NCBI RefSeq assembly: GCF_002252565.1 | Contig: NZ_NPML01000029.1 | Location: 124,001 to 188,000 of the forward strand | Reading direction: 5' to 3' | Origin: Petroclostridium xylanilyticum | GTDB taxonomy: Bacteria; Bacillota; Clostridia; SK-Y3 | Length of the DNA: 64,000 nt | In this document: positions 1-9,195 of the stretch, piece after piece | How positions within the stretch are numbered: the stretch's first letter is position 1 | How the letters are laid out: each line of letters opens with the position of its first letter | Made by a program: the position numbers and the translations under genes | Notes under the pieces: generated by a model | What the model was told of the DNA's origin: nothing | The model's database searches: none | The model's input: the letters and a program-made list of their open reading frames with translations, nothing else

Positions 1-534
1 CTGAGGGAAACCCTTGAATACCTGGGTAAAAAGCCAGCGATAGTAATTACCGACTCCCAGGCATTCCTTAAAGTTGCAGCTGATACGCCCCGGGATATAC
101 CTCTGACTTCTTTTTCAATATTAATGGCACGTCACAAGGGCGATTTGATTGAACTGACCAAGGGGGCTAAAGCTATACAATCGTTATCTCCAGGTGATAA
201 AGTGCTTATTGCAGAAGCATGTACCCATCACCGCCAATCCGACGATATCGGTACTGTAAAAATTCCCAGGTGGCTGCGGCAGATGATAGGAGGGGAACTG
301 CAATTTGAATGGTTTAGCGGGACGGGATTTCCTAACAATCTTCAGGACTTTAAACTCATTGTGCACTGTGGTGCATGTATGATTAACCGCAGGGAGATGA
401 TGCACCGTCTGGCACTGGCAAAGGAGCAGAATATACCTATTGTAAATTATGGAGTACTGATTGCCTGCGTTCACGGAATATTACCTAGAGCACTGGAACC
501 TTTTCCGGCTGCCAGAATGATATTGGAAGACTGA
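1..534 (+). CDS. hydF: [FeFe]-hydrogenase maturation GTPase HydF, C-terminal part (5' end outside window)
   Basis: The frame is open from the first base, so this is the last 177 residues of a longer protein. The visible part carries the HydF cluster-binding signature: a CTHH motif within EACTHHRQSDDIGTVKIPRW, then HCGACMINRREM with the CxxC pair that ligates the [4Fe-4S] cluster, and the conserved NYGV segment near the end. HydF is the scaffold that assembles the 2Fe subcluster made by HydE and HydG and delivers it to [FeFe]-hydrogenase in the cytoplasm. The N-terminal GTPase domain lies outside the window. A hydrogenase-system regulator of the TM1266 family lies far away at 48814. Family assignment is firm. 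Confidence 0.93.
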   Translation: MRETLEYLGKKPAIVITDSQAFLKVAADTPRDIPLTSFSILMARHKGDLIELTKGAKAIQSLSPGDKVLIAEACTHHRQSDDIGTVKIPRWLRQMIGGELQFEWFSGTGFPNNLQDFKLIVHCGACMINRREMMHRLALAKEQNIPIVNYGVLIACVHGILPRALEPFPAARMILED

Positions 535-619
535 ATTATTTTTAAAAGAGTGATTTAAAATATAAAAGATATGGGCAAAATATAATTAAGGAAAACATAA
601 AAAGGATGAGTTTATTAAA

Positions 620-1153
620 ATGCTGCGTATTAGTAAACATCAACTGTTTTGTCTGATTATGCTTTTTGAAATAGGGAGTACCACTCTGTTTGCACTGGGA
701 ATAGACGCAAAGCAGGACGCTTGGATTGCTATTTTAGTGGCCATGCTTATTGGGTTTGTATTGTTATGGCTCTATACCGGGTTGCAAAAATATTTTCCAG
801 AGAAAAATTTTGCCCAAATTATTATTGCTTTACTTGGAAAAGTTATAGGTATGCCCCTTGTTTTTTTTTATGGACTATATTTTATTTATATATCCACCCG
901 GAATTTTCGTGATTTTGGTGAACTACTTGTCAGCACGTTCCTTGTGGAAACGCCGCAAATATTTATACTCATCATTTTTATGCTGGTTGTACTATACATT
1001 CTTTTTCTAGGTTTGGAAACCATGGGACGTACAAGTGAAATTATGCTGCCTACTATTTTGTTTTTTATTATAGGTACATACATAATGATTTATTTCTCTC
1101 TCTATAACTTTTATTTGTTCTTTTTGTATTTTCTCAAACATTTCGACCTTTGA
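620..1153 (+). pseudogene. Truncated GerAB-type spore germination permease
   Basis: The product has 177 residues, while GerAB permeases usually have about 365. The N-terminal half is normal for the family: ISKHQLFCLIMLFEIGSTTL opens the first membrane helix, and four to five hydrophobic helices follow, with FLGLETMGRTSEI near residue 130-145. Family-like sequence stops around residue 155, near base 1085, and the last 20 residues look like read-through. At the same place the oppositely oriented gerAC-like gene also loses its homology. GerAB is the inner-membrane subunit that recognises germinants; this half-length form is probably dead. The start is ATG with AAAGGATGAG upstream. Confidence 0.75.
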
Positions 1154-2068
1154 AACATCTGTCTTGTCTTGCTGTTCAGCTATATTTCCTTCCTCTTTTA
1201 CCTCGATGGCAAAAGAAATTTTCCCATTATCATCAATTGTGGGCTTTATTTTGCTGTTTGCCCTTTTTATCTCAATAGCAATCAATTTATCTTTTTCAGT
1301 AAGAGCAGGGACATTAATAATCCCACTCTTAACCTTTCCGGTTACCCAGTTAAGGCCTCTTGTTTCGGTATCATCGAGGTATCCCACCAGTTTATCTTTT
1401 TTGAATACAGCTGTACCTGAAAGTCTAACCCCTTTAGTGGCATTACCCTTTTTTTCTTCTGCTGGAAGATTGGTTTGTTCTACAATTTCCATTACCCCGG
1501 TGATAGGATTGATACCGCTGCCCGATACTTTTTTCAAAAATTCCAATAAATTAACAGCAGTTACCTCAGAATTTGTTATTCTTCTCTTAATGATATTGTC
1601 CAGGTAAGTTGCCTGTACATTTTCTATGCCGTGTTTTACACCCAAAATTTGTTTTGCAGTTGTATTTTTTGCCACCATCACCCAAACCAGGCGCCGCATT
1701 TCCTGAGACCTTTCAAAAAAATCGAGAAACGGGTCAAGTCCGCTTTTGGCAAGCTGTTCATCAATAACAAGTACTTTATTATGGGCATAGTAGCCTCTTC
1801 TATCAAACTGTTTTGTAATATTTCTAATTGCTTCAAATACCGTATCACCTTTGGCTGTAACAAGTTCAATGGGAGGCTCTTCACTTCCGCCTTGCTTTTT
1901 TAATGCTCCCGGTCTTACTACCTGGGCAGTTATAGAAATCTTTCCTGTATTGTTATCCTTATCCAAACCGGTTGCAAGCACCAGCCCAAGCTCATTTAGC
2001 TCTTTCCTGTCCCAACAACCTGTTAGAAACAGGATACAAAATATAAAGGTAAGAAGTTTTATTTTCAA
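1007..2068 (-). pseudogene. GerAC-type germination lipoprotein with a replaced C-terminus
   Basis: A TTG start preceded by GGAAGGTGAAG gives a lipoprotein signal with lipobox LTGC and the family motif CWDRKELNELG directly after it. GerAC lipoproteins form the germinant receptor with GerAA and GerAB. Residues 1 to about 325 follow the family, but the C-terminal domain is missing and the last 25-30 residues are the antisense of the gerAB fragment. The two reading frames overlap by 147 bases, tail to tail, so the breakpoint is near 1085. The gerAA remnant lies 6 bases upstream. The gene could still be expressed but is unlikely to make a working receptor subunit. Confidence 0.72.
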
Positions 2069-2074
2069 TTATCT

Positions 2075-2662
2075 TCACCTTCCTTTTAATGCTGTATTGG
2101 TCCGGAGTGTTTCGGTAAATCCCTCACGGGACCCCCGGACAACTGCTTCGGTATCCGGTTCATCGATATTTCTTTCGGCCCAGCCCCTCATGCCTATTAC
2201 AAACACGGTATCATAGCCGTCTATAAATAAAGCAACCCCTCCGGCTAAAATTTCAATTAAAACTTCATCAAAGGATTTTACTTCTCTCACTTCAATCGCG
2301 CTCAATAAATTATCCTTTAGTATGGTCTGAATATCCTGAGACAATGATTTTTCATCATAATCTGTAATATAGATATCAACCATTAAAGTTCTTATAATAT
2401 GCTGATTAACTTTATCTTTATCAATCAGTCCATCTATACAACATATAAATGCTTTTATTTGCTTTTTGGTGCCAATTTTAAATTCCCTAAAAACAACATC
2501 ATTACTTCTTCCCAGGACACTTCTCAGATTTGTTAAATTGTTTTCTATTTTTTTATGGATAATATATTGCTCTCCAAAATACCTTTCTTTTCTGTTTGCA
2601 GATTTTTGTTCTGCTTGCAGGTGATTCAAGTATTTTATGCGTTTTATTATTTTCTTAAACAT
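2075..2662 (-). pseudogene. GerAA-type germination protein, N-terminal domain only
   Basis: The product has 195 residues; GerAA proteins usually have about 480-520. It has the normal cytoplasmic N-terminal domain and ends just after the conserved stretch DTEAVVRGSREGFTETLRTN, where the family would continue into LLRRRIK and the membrane domain. Instead the frame runs through ALKGR into a stop codon formed by the Shine-Dalgarno region of the gerAC-like gene. This looks like an internal deletion that joined codon ~190 of gerAA to the gerAC ribosome site, removing the gerAA membrane domain and whatever lay between. Confidence 0.75.
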
Positions 2663-2746
2663 AAATTTTCACCTTTTGACTTTTGTTTTGGTTATAGTAT
2701 TAGTATTTTGGGAGCTTTTTATGATTTTTATTTTGCAGCACAAATT

Positions 2747-3100
2747 TCATACTATACGGTTATTCTCATCTACAAAGACCACTTTAGGTACATGGTTGGC
2801 CGCTTCTTTTTCATCCATCCACCCATAGGCGATAATGATCACCACATCGCCTGGTTGTACCAGGCGGGCAGCAGCTCCATTCAGGCAGATAATGCCGCTA
2901 TCCCGTTCTCCGGGAATCACGTAGGTTTCAAACCTTGCCCCGTTGTTATTATTTACCACCTGAACCTTTTGATTGGGGAAAATTCCTGCAGCTTCCAACA
3001 GTACGGGGTCAATGGTGATACTGCCCACATAATTGAGATTGGCGTCGGTAACGGTAGCACGGTGAATTTTTCCAGTCATCATTTCAACAAACATTTTCAT
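2747..3100 (-). CDS. panD: Aspartate 1-decarboxylase PanD
   Basis: PanD makes beta-alanine from L-aspartate for pantothenate synthesis. The 117-residue product has the self-processing site YVGSITID near residues 24-31: cleavage between Gly and Ser generates the pyruvoyl cofactor. Conserved segments NGAAARL and GDVVIIIAY follow. The length is slightly short against the usual ~127 residues, with a short C-terminal tail, but all core parts are present. Its ATG overlaps the panC stop codon by 4 bases, so panB-panC-panD form one translationally coupled minus-strand operon. Confidence 0.95.
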   Translation of the reverse strand: MKMFVEMMTGKIHRATVTDANLNYVGSITIDPVLLEAAGIFPNQKVQVVNNNNGARFETYVIPGERDSGIICLNGAAARLVQPGDVVIIIAYGWMDEKEAANHVPKVVFVDENNRIV

Positions 3101-3942
3101 ACCTCCACAATAATATTATCGATTAATCGGGTGGATCCAAATTTGACAGCTAGTGCAATTAAAACTCTATTTGTAATGTGATGGATATCTTTTAATGTTT
3201 GGGCATCTACAATGGAAACATAATCAATTTTGGCCAATGGTTTTTGAGTAATCTTATCTACTATGGCAGCCTTTATCTTAAAAGCATCTCTTTCGCCTTG
3301 GATGATAAGTTTTTTTGCCAAGGCCAGAGATTCGGAAAGGACCACAGCCTGCTCTCGTTCTTGGGGATTGAGATAGACATTTCGCGAGCTCATGGCCAAT
3401 CCGTCTTTTTCTCTCACAATGGGGCATACCATAATTTCTACATCCATATCCAAATCTTTGGTCATTTGTTGAATTACAATTGCTTGCTGTGCATCCTTTT
3501 GACCAAAATAAGCCCTGTCAGGACGTACAATACTAAATAATTTAGTAACTATGGTGGTAACTCCACGAAAATGGCCGGGCCTTGAAGCACCACAGAGGGT
3601 ATTGGTTATTTCTTGTACCTCCACATAAGTTTTATATCCTTGGGGGTACATCTCGGCAACATCGGGTGTGAATATTACATTAGCTCCGGCTTGCTGTGCA
3701 AGATTAACATCTCTTTGCAAGTCTCTGGGATACCGTTCAAAATCCTCAGCAGGACCAAACTGAGTAGGATTTACAAATATACTAACTATAGCCATATCAT
3801 TTTCGTTTGCAGCTCTTCGAATCAAGGACAGATGGCCCTCATGAAGATATCCCATTGTGGGGACAAAACCGATGATTTTTCCATTTTTCTGCTCCTTTCT
3901 TAAATAGTTTTTTATTTCAGCAATATGGTTAAATATCTGCAT
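3097..3942 (-). CDS. panC: Pantothenate synthetase PanC
   Basis: PanC joins pantoate and beta-alanine using ATP. The 281-residue sequence carries the nucleotidyltransferase signature [14 protein letters not shown] (HIGH-type motif), the pantoate/ATP-binding segment [19 protein letters not shown], and the KMSKS-equivalent AMSSRNVYL near residues 185-193. The start codon ATG overlaps the panB stop (TAATG), and the end overlaps panD by 4 bases. Length is typical for the family. The order panB-panC-panD is the common Firmicutes arrangement. Confidence 0.97.
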   Translation of the reverse strand: MQIFNHIAEIKNYLRKEQKNGKIIGFVPTMGYLHEGHLSLIRRAANENDMAIVSIFVNPTQFGPAEDFERYPRDLQRDVNLAQQAGANVIFTPDVAEMYPQGYKTYVEVQEITNTLCGASRPGHFRGVTTIVTKLFSIVRPDRAYFGQKDAQQAIVIQQMTKDLDMDVEIMVCPIVREKDGLAMSSRNVYLNPQEREQAVVLSESLALAKKLIIQGERDAFKIKAAIVDKITQKPLAKIDYVSIVDAQTLKDIHHITNRVLIALAVKFGSTRLIDNIIVEV

Positions 3943-4787
3943 TAATTTCCGCCTCCATATAATTTTTCTACAATTTCAGCATCCATATGAAAACTTTGGT
4001 TTTCACCGGGGAAAAATCCCTGTTTTACTTCCTGTATATATTGAGATACTGCTTTTTCCATCGTTATTCCTATTTCAGCATACCGCTTGACAAAACTGGG
4101 ACTTTTCCCTTGATAGATACCCAGCAGGTCATGAGTGACCAGAATCTGTCCGTCACAGCCTTTTCCGGCCCCAATACCGATGGTGGGAATGGAAAGTTGA
4201 GAGGAAATAAGGTCGGCCAGCTCTGCCGGGATACATTCCAGCACCAGTGCAAACACACCGGCATCTTCCAGGGCTTTAGCGTCCTGAATAAGCTTTTGGG
4301 CCTGTTCAACCGTTTTACCCTGGATAAAATAGCCTCCTATGTTATGAATAGACTGTGGGGTTAATCCAAGGTGACCCATGACCGGAATCCCTGCTTTGAT
4401 AATGGCTCTGATATCATCTAAAATTTCCTGTCCTCCTTCCAGCTTTACTGCCTGGGCACGTCCTTCCTGGATAATACGTCCTGCATTGCGGACACTTTGC
4501 TCTATTCCCATATGATAGGATAAAAAGGGCATATCTCCTACCACCAGAGCTCTTTCTACGCCACGGCTTACTGCTTTAATATGATGGACCATATCCTCCA
4601 TGGTTACCCGGGTGGTATCCTCATAACCTAATACTACCATACCTAAGGAATCTCCAACCAGAATCCCGTCTACCCCGCTGGCGTCCAGGATTTTTCCAGT
4701 AGGATAGTCATAAGCTGTCAACATGGATATCTTTTGTTTATCCTGCTTCATCTTTCTAAATGCTGCTGTAGTGACTCTTTTATGCAT
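3942..4787 (-). CDS. panB: 3-methyl-2-oxobutanoate hydroxymethyltransferase PanB
   Basis: PanB transfers a one-carbon unit from 5,10-methylene-tetrahydrofolate to alpha-ketoisovalerate, the first step of pantoate synthesis. The open frame extends 31 codons further upstream, but I place the start at base 4787: MHKRVTTAAF matches the family N-terminus and GGAGG lies 7 bases before it. The upstream extension reads through a hairpin and is leader sequence. Motifs include LTAYDYPTGKILD, GDSLGMV (Mg-binding Asp) and GHLGLTPQS. The 281-residue length is typical. Dependence on folate ties this operon to the pab and fol genes in the window. Confidence 0.95.
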   Translation of the reverse strand: MHKRVTTAAFRKMKQDKQKISMLTAYDYPTGKILDASGVDGILVGDSLGMVVLGYEDTTRVTMEDMVHHIKAVSRGVERALVVGDMPFLSYHMGIEQSVRNAGRIIQEGRAQAVKLEGGQEILDDIRAIIKAGIPVMGHLGLTPQSIHNIGGYFIQGKTVEQAQKLIQDAKALEDAGVFALVLECIPAELADLISSQLSIPTIGIGAGKGCDGQILVTHDLLGIYQGKSPSFVKRYAEIGITMEKAVSQYIQEVKQGFFPGENQSFHMDAEIVEKLYGGGN

Positions 4788-4795
4788 ATAAAATA

Positions 4796-4837
4796 CCTCC
4801 AAAAACAAAAATACCTTCCGGACATAAGTCAAGAAGG
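4796..4837 (-). promoter_or_regulatory. panB leader hairpin and U-run, duplicated at 42831-42872
   Basis: On the minus strand, CCTTC pairs with GAAGG across an inner GAC/GTC stem, followed by TATTTTTGTTTTT and then the panB Shine-Dalgarno GGAGG. This looks like a terminator or a ribosome-site-proximal attenuator. A 42-bp copy with one difference occurs at 42831-42872. Similarity resumes further upstream (about 4983-5010 against 42905-42932, sharing ATATCATAAA and TTGCAAT), so a whole leader seems to be shared. I do not know the ligand or factor. Confidence 0.55.
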
Positions 4838-5043
4838 CATAATTATAGTATTCGCTATAGATTTCATGCATCGTCCGCACATTCTTGATTCTGTCCCTGT
4901 CCCCATGGGCTCAAAGCAGAAAATTATTCACATGAAAATATAATACAAGTATGGCTCTTTCGATACCATCTTATGTATTTAAAATATCATAAAAGCAATG
5001 ATATTGCAATTTTTAGCATAAAAATGCAGAGATTTAGCTTCAC

Positions 5044-5072
5044 TTGACGTTTGTAAGCATAAAAATTATAAT
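5044..5072 (+). promoter_or_regulatory. Probable sigma-A promoter for pabB-pabC
   Basis: TTGACG at 5044-5049 and TATAAT at 5067-5072 are separated by 17 bases. The -10 box abuts the palindrome AATTGATATCAATT. The pabB ATG follows about 65 bases downstream, behind a GGAGG. Confidence 0.7.
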
Positions 5073-5137
5073 TGATATCAATTATTATACTGGTCAAAAT
5101 ATCTATACAATGATATATTGGAGGAGATGACATCCAT

Positions 5138-6535
5138 ATGAGTGAGGTTTATATAGAAGAGATTCATACATCTTTATCTGCCTTTGACATCTATAAGCTG
5201 TTTTCCAATAAAGAGTATAGCTTTTTTCTGGATAGCGGTATGGACCCTAATAGATTGGGGCGATACTCCTTTATCGGTGCAAACCCATTTTTACGTATAG
5301 AAGCCAAAAACAGCAGCATTACTGTATGGGAAGAAAATACCCGAGAAATTTATACAGGAAATCCTTTTTTAAAGCTCAAAGAATTGCTTGGCAGATATCA
5401 TATAGAAAACAACACAGAGTTGCCTTTTGTGGGAGGGGCTGTAGGTTTTCTGGCCTATGACTTATGCCATCATATAGAAAAACTGCCACGGACTGCGGTG
5501 GATGACCTTCAGCTGCCGGATATGATTTTAGGCTTTTATGATGGTATTGTAGTCATTGATCATCTAAAGAATAAAATCTATGCCGTTTCTGCAGGGTTAC
5601 CCCAACAGGACAGGAATATGGCTTGGCAGAGAGTGAAGGATATAAGACGGCGCATAGAACAAGGTACAATAATAAACATTGAACATTTAGACCAAAGCTA
5701 TACCCAAAACCATGTGGAATTGGTTTCCAACTTTACAAAAGAGGATTACTGCAAAGCCATAGAGCGTGCCCGTGAATATATACGCTGCGGCGATATTTTT
5801 CAAGTGAATATGACCCAGCGTTTTACTACATATATCAATAGGCATCCGCTTAATATCTATAGTTATCTCAGAACTATCAATCCTGCCCCTTTTGCAGCAT
5901 ATATGGATTACGGCGATATGAAAATAGTGAGCAGTTCTCCCGAACGTTTTATTCAAAAGAGAGGAAACATGTTGGAAACACGGCCTATAAAGGGGACTAT
6001 TTCAAGAAGTAAGAATGAAAAAGAGGATATTTTGAATAAAGAAATATTACAAAACAGTATAAAAGACAGGGCGGAGAATGTAATGATAGTAGATTTAATG
6101 CGTAATGATATTGGACGGGTATGCAGTTTTGGCAGTGTGCAGGTGCCCGAATTATTTTGTGTGGAAACATATGCTACTGTACACCATTTAGTATCTACAG
6201 TAAAAGGCCGGTTGAATCCGGAATATGATGCGGTAGACTGTATTGCAGCTGCTTTTCCGGGAGGATCAATTACGGGGGCGCCTAAGATACGTGCCATGGA
6301 AATTATTGATGAACTGGAACCAACATGCAGGCATATATATACCGGTTGTATAGGATACATAGGTTTTAATGGGGATATGGATTTAAATATTGTCATCCGT
6401 ACTATGCTGGTAAAAGGCAATCGTGCGTATTATCAGGTGGGGGGAGGAATTGTATGGGATTCGGTTCCTGAAAAGGAATACCAAGAAACGCTGGATAAAG
6501 GATTAGCCTTAAGACGGGCTCTTTTGGAAAGGTAG
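5138..6535 (+). CDS. pabB: Aminodeoxychorismate synthase component I PabB
   Basis: PabB adds ammonia to chorismate to form 4-amino-4-deoxychorismate, the precursor of p-aminobenzoate. The 465-residue protein has the N-terminal TrpE/PabB regulatory-type domain and the chorismate-binding domain from about residue 195. It has the motif PIKGT with Lys285, which marks PabB rather than anthranilate synthase (PIAGT). GGSITGAPK and the C-terminal YYQVGGGIVWDS segment are also present. GGAGGAGATGACATCCAT precedes the ATG. pabC follows 9 bases downstream; no pabA glutaminase gene is nearby, so the amidotransferase must be encoded elsewhere, possibly shared with tryptophan synthesis. Confidence 0.93.
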   Translation: MSEVYIEEIHTSLSAFDIYKLFSNKEYSFFLDSGMDPNRLGRYSFIGANPFLRIEAKNSSITVWEENTREIYTGNPFLKLKELLGRYHIENNTELPFVGGAVGFLAYDLCHHIEKLPRTAVDDLQLPDMILGFYDGIVVIDHLKNKIYAVSAGLPQQDRNMAWQRVKDIRRRIEQGTIINIEHLDQSYTQNHVELVSNFTKEDYCKAIERAREYIRCGDIFQVNMTQRFTTYINRHPLNIYSYLRTINPAPFAAYMDYGDMKIVSSSPERFIQKRGNMLETRPIKGTISRSKNEKEDILNKEILQNSIKDRAENVMIVDLMRNDIGRVCSFGSVQVPELFCVETYATVHHLVSTVKGRLNPEYDAVDCIAAAFPGGSITGAPKIRAMEIIDELEPTCRHIYTGCIGYIGFNGDMDLNIVIRTMLVKGNRAYYQVGGGIVWDSVPEKEYQETLDKGLALRRALLER

Positions 6536-6544
6536 GATATTTAG

Positions 6545-7429
6545 ATGTCAGAGAATAATTATATTAACGGTGACCAATATCTATCAAAAAAAAATCTTGT
6601 ATATGTAAACAAGAAGATTATATCGCTTGAGCAGGCCGGAATACCGGCAGCCGACCAAGGACTGTTGTTTGGATGGGGATTATTTGAAACCCTTCGCATC
6701 TATAACGGGATGGCCCATATGCTGGATGAGCACATTACACGTATGATATTTTCGGCTAAAACTTTAAATATATCAATGCCTATGAATAAAGAAGAGATTG
6801 TCGGGCAGGTTGGTCAGTTTATAAAAGCAGCAGAAATAGAAAATAGTGTGTTAAGGATAACGCTTACCAAGGGGGTGAATAATATTTCCAATATTATTTT
6901 TACGCATCGTCCCATAGTGTATACTGCCCAAGATTATAAAAGAGGTTTTACGGCAAAAATTGCATCCATAAGGCGTAATGCCACATCACCATTGGTTTTT
7001 ATGAAAACGCTGAACTATATGGATAATATGCTGGCTAAACAGGAGGCCAATCTTTCGGGATTTGATGAAGCGTTGCTGTTAAATACCCAAGGCAAGCTGT
7101 GTGAAGGCAGCATGAGTAATATATTTTTTGTAAAAAATGGCCGAATCCATACTCCCGCTGTAAAATGCGGTCTTTTACCGGGTATCATCAGGCAGTTGGT
7201 TATAGAAAAAATTGCTCCCTTTATGAACATGGAAGTACTGCAGGATGAATACGGTGAGATGCAGCTTTTTGAAGCTGACGAGGCATTTATTACCAATTCT
7301 GTGATGCAGATTATGCCGCTGGTAGCGGTAAATGGTGTAAATATAGGAAACGGTATGCCGGGATCGGTAACGTTAGCGGTGATGCGTGCCTATGACGATT
7401 ATGTAGAAATGGGATTTTTGTTCAACTAA
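6545..7429 (+). CDS. pabC: Aminodeoxychorismate lyase PabC (PLP fold-type IV)
   Basis: The 294-residue protein belongs to the class IV aminotransferase family. The likely PLP lysine is in FMKTLNYMDN near residue 158, with EGSMSNIFFV and LPGIIRQLV behind it, which are typical of PabC, BCAT and D-amino-acid aminotransferases. Its place directly behind pabB makes aminodeoxychorismate lyase the best call: it removes pyruvate from aminodeoxychorismate to give p-aminobenzoate. The N-terminal 17 residues extend slightly beyond the usual family start at VYVNKKIISLEQA. A D-alanine or branched-chain aminotransferase role cannot be excluded by sequence alone. Confidence 0.85.
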   Translation: MSENNYINGDQYLSKKNLVYVNKKIISLEQAGIPAADQGLLFGWGLFETLRIYNGMAHMLDEHITRMIFSAKTLNISMPMNKEEIVGQVGQFIKAAEIENSVLRITLTKGVNNISNIIFTHRPIVYTAQDYKRGFTAKIASIRRNATSPLVFMKTLNYMDNMLAKQEANLSGFDEALLLNTQGKLCEGSMSNIFFVKNGRIHTPAVKCGLLPGIIRQLVIEKIAPFMNMEVLQDEYGEMQLFEADEAFITNSVMQIMPLVAVNGVNIGNGMPGSVTLAVMRAYDDYVEMGFLFN

Positions 7430-7540
7430 AAAATATACACCCTATTATTACCTTATGTTTTTAAAAATGAATGGGATATAGTATAATTAAATATACAATA
7501 AAAAATCATAAGATAATTTGTGGAGGGAAGATGGTATAGA

Positions 7541-7803
7541 ATGGATACTAGAGTAAAGAACAATATAGAAATAAAACAATTATATAGTTCACAGTTAACA
7601 GTTTTCAGTTCACAGTAGTAAACGATTTAATAGCTTTTACCGTGAACCGTAAACCGTGAACCGTAAACCGTGAACCGTGAACTGTGAACCGTGAACTATA
7701 TAGAAAAGAAATTGTTGAAAAAAATTTCGATATTGACGAATTGAATGCAGCGAAGGAGAGTTTTTATTACAGGCATATTAGTTTTGATGAAATAGAGAAA
7801 TAA
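7541..7803 (+). pseudogene. Small 48-codon gene split by a palindromic repeat
   Basis: The left part encodes MDTRVKNNIEIKQLY and then runs into the repeat at 7588-7696. TATATAG flanks the repeat on both sides (7581-7587 and 7697-7703). Removing the repeat plus one copy of TATATAG restores an unbroken 48-codon frame that continues as RKEIVEKNFDIDEL and ends at TAA 7801-7803. Exact restoration of the frame argues that both halves were one coding sequence and that the insertion is fairly recent. GGAGGG lies 13 bases before the ATG. I do not recognise the family. The region ends 37 bases before the LacI-type regulator. Confidence 0.5.
7588..7696. repeat. GTTCAC/GTGAAC palindromic element, copy 1, with 7-bp target duplication
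   Basis: The 109-bp element begins TTCACAG and ends GTGAAC. It contains tandem heptamers GTGAACC and GTAAACC, so it can fold into a long hairpin. It is flanked by direct repeats of TATATAG. Its middle part (GTAGTAAACGATTTAATAGC) recurs in inverted orientation in copy 2 at 9196-9270. Confidence 0.75.
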
Positions 7804-7839
7804 AAAAGCATTGTAGAAAACAATATAGAGGTGTGAATT

Positions 7840-8859
7840 ATGAGGGTAACCATAAATGATATTGCAAAAGCAGCAAATGTTTCTCCATCTACAGTCTCAA
7901 GAGCAATTGCAAACAATCCCAGAATTAGTAAAAAAACCCGTCAAAAAATATTTCAAATCATGAAAGAAATGAACTATCATCCTAATTTGATAGCCCGTTC
8001 GCTAGTAAACAGGTCAACAAGGATAATTGGTCTAGTGGTCCCGGGTAATACCGAAAAGGCATTTCAGCATCCTTTTTTTCCTGAAATACTGAGGGGGATT
8101 GCTTCAGTTGCACATAAATATAAATATAATATTCTTATTTCAAGTGTAACGAATGTAAGAGATGAAAAACAGATGATTAATGAACTTGTAAAAGGTGGTG
8201 TGGTTGAGGGAGTTGTTTTAATGACTTCCAAGGTTAAGGACCCGTCCATTGCCGAACTTGTCAAAACGGAATTCCCTTTTGTTGTAGTGGGAAGGCCGGT
8301 AAATGATGATGGGATAAACTGGGTTGACAATAATAATTTTGCAATCGGGTATGAGTTAACACAGCATTTTATAAAGCAAGGGCATAAAAAGATAGCTTTT
8401 ATTGGTGTATCACAAGATCTGGTTGCCACACTTGACCGCCTTGAGGGATATAAGAAAGCATTACAGGATAGTAATCTGCCTGTTGATAATAGTTTGATAA
8501 TAGAAAGCAATTATTTGGATGACAATGGATATGATCTGGTACAAAAAATTGATTTTTCTCAAAAAAAACCTACTGGTATAATAGCATGTGACGATTTTCT
8601 TGCATTTGGAATTATTAAATTTTTAAATGAACATGGGTTTAAGGTACCCGAAGACGTAGCTGTAGCAGGTATCAACAATGTGGCGCTGTCAGAACATTCT
8701 GTTCCGCCATTAACTTCTGTGGAAATCAATGCTTTTCAACTGGGTGTGAAAGCGTTTGAATTATTATTTGAAAGTATAAAAAGTGATTTTAAGAGCATTA
8801 ATAGGGCAATAATACCCGCAAAATTAATAATACGGGAGTCTACATCCGTCCATATATAA
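7840..8859 (+). CDS. malR: LacI-family repressor of the maltodextrin locus (MalR-like)
   Basis: The 339-residue protein starts with a LacI helix-turn-helix (INDIAKAANVSPSTVSRAI, residues 4-22) and the hinge helix with PNLIARSL, followed by the periplasmic-binding-protein-like effector domain (VVPGN..., ending with IIPAKLIIRESTS). It probably binds the two GCAAGCGATTGC sites downstream of the malE promoter and a related site before the amylopullulanase gene, and is released by maltose or a maltodextrin; the effector is inferred from the neighbours. It is transcribed in the same direction as the mal genes but is separated from malE by its own 600-base gap. Confidence 0.85.
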   Translation: MRVTINDIAKAANVSPSTVSRAIANNPRISKKTRQKIFQIMKEMNYHPNLIARSLVNRSTRIIGLVVPGNTEKAFQHPFFPEILRGIASVAHKYKYNILISSVTNVRDEKQMINELVKGGVVEGVVLMTSKVKDPSIAELVKTEFPFVVVGRPVNDDGINWVDNNNFAIGYELTQHFIKQGHKKIAFIGVSQDLVATLDRLEGYKKALQDSNLPVDNSLIIESNYLDDNGYDLVQKIDFSQKKPTGIIACDDFLAFGIIKFLNEHGFKVPEDVAVAGINNVALSEHSVPPLTSVEINAFQLGVKAFELLFESIKSDFKSINRAIIPAKLIIRESTSVHI

Positions 8860-8919
8860 TTATATTCAAAGGATTTTTATATAGATAGTTTTTAGACAAA
8901 AATAACAAAAAATCGGTAC

Positions 8920-8949
8920 TTGACAAATCACAAAATTGTGGTATATAAT
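8920..8949 (+). promoter_or_regulatory. malEFG promoter
   Basis: TTGACA at 8920-8925 and TATAAT at 8944-8949 with an 18-base spacer. The first operator begins 10 bases after the -10 box, a position where bound repressor would block transcript initiation. Confidence 0.85.
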
Positions 8950-8956
8950 AAATTAA

Positions 8957-9027
8957 GAGCAAGCGATTGCGCAGTTTTCCTAAATAAAATGTTTTATTTT
9001 TTGCATATTTGAGCAAGCGATTGCGCA
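8957..9027 (+). promoter_or_regulatory. Two LacI-type operators (MalR sites)
   Basis: GCAAGCGATTGC occurs at 8959-8970 and again at 9013-9024, within the shared 15-mer GAGCAAGCGATTGCG. The core fits the LacI-family pattern GCAAnCGnTTGC. The centres are 54 bp apart, about five helical turns, which would suit cooperative binding or looping. A third related site lies at 22525-22539. Confidence 0.8.
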
Positions 9028-9195
9028 ATCCCTATTTGATGTTTTTCGACAAATCAAGGCAATTTCACATAGATTTATTGTAATTTAATTTATGAATGAA
9101 TTATTTCTATAATATATATAAAACCCTAAATATATCGTATACATGATACTATATATTTACTGATAATGATTTTACATGGCAGATAAAGTAAATAA

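Larger units (their letters stand above)
4788..5137. other. Divergent intergenic region between panB and pabB
   Basis: It holds the panB leader described separately, a short stretch with GTCCCTGTCCCC near 4896-4913 that resembles the GGGGACGG repeats at 46.7 and 48.6 kb, the perfect palindrome AATTGATATCAATT at 5071-5084, and the pabB promoter. No gene is seen in it. Confidence 0.6.

Noticed and set aside
1164-1903. Plus-strand frames of 83-147 codons
   Set aside because: They are antisense to the gerAC-like lipoprotein gene, which has the lipobox and family motifs.
4788-4880. Longer PanB with a 31-residue N-terminal extension, or a leader peptide MRTMHEIYSEYYNY...
   Set aside because: The strong ribosome site and family N-terminus are at 4787; the extension reads through a hairpin. 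A leader-peptide role is possible but unsupported, since the copy at 42.8 kb does not keep the frame.
7638-7696. Tandem GTGAACC/GTAAACC units that look like a mini CRISPR or satellite
   Set aside because: Units are seven bases without spacers and form one arm of a palindrome; there are no cas genes.
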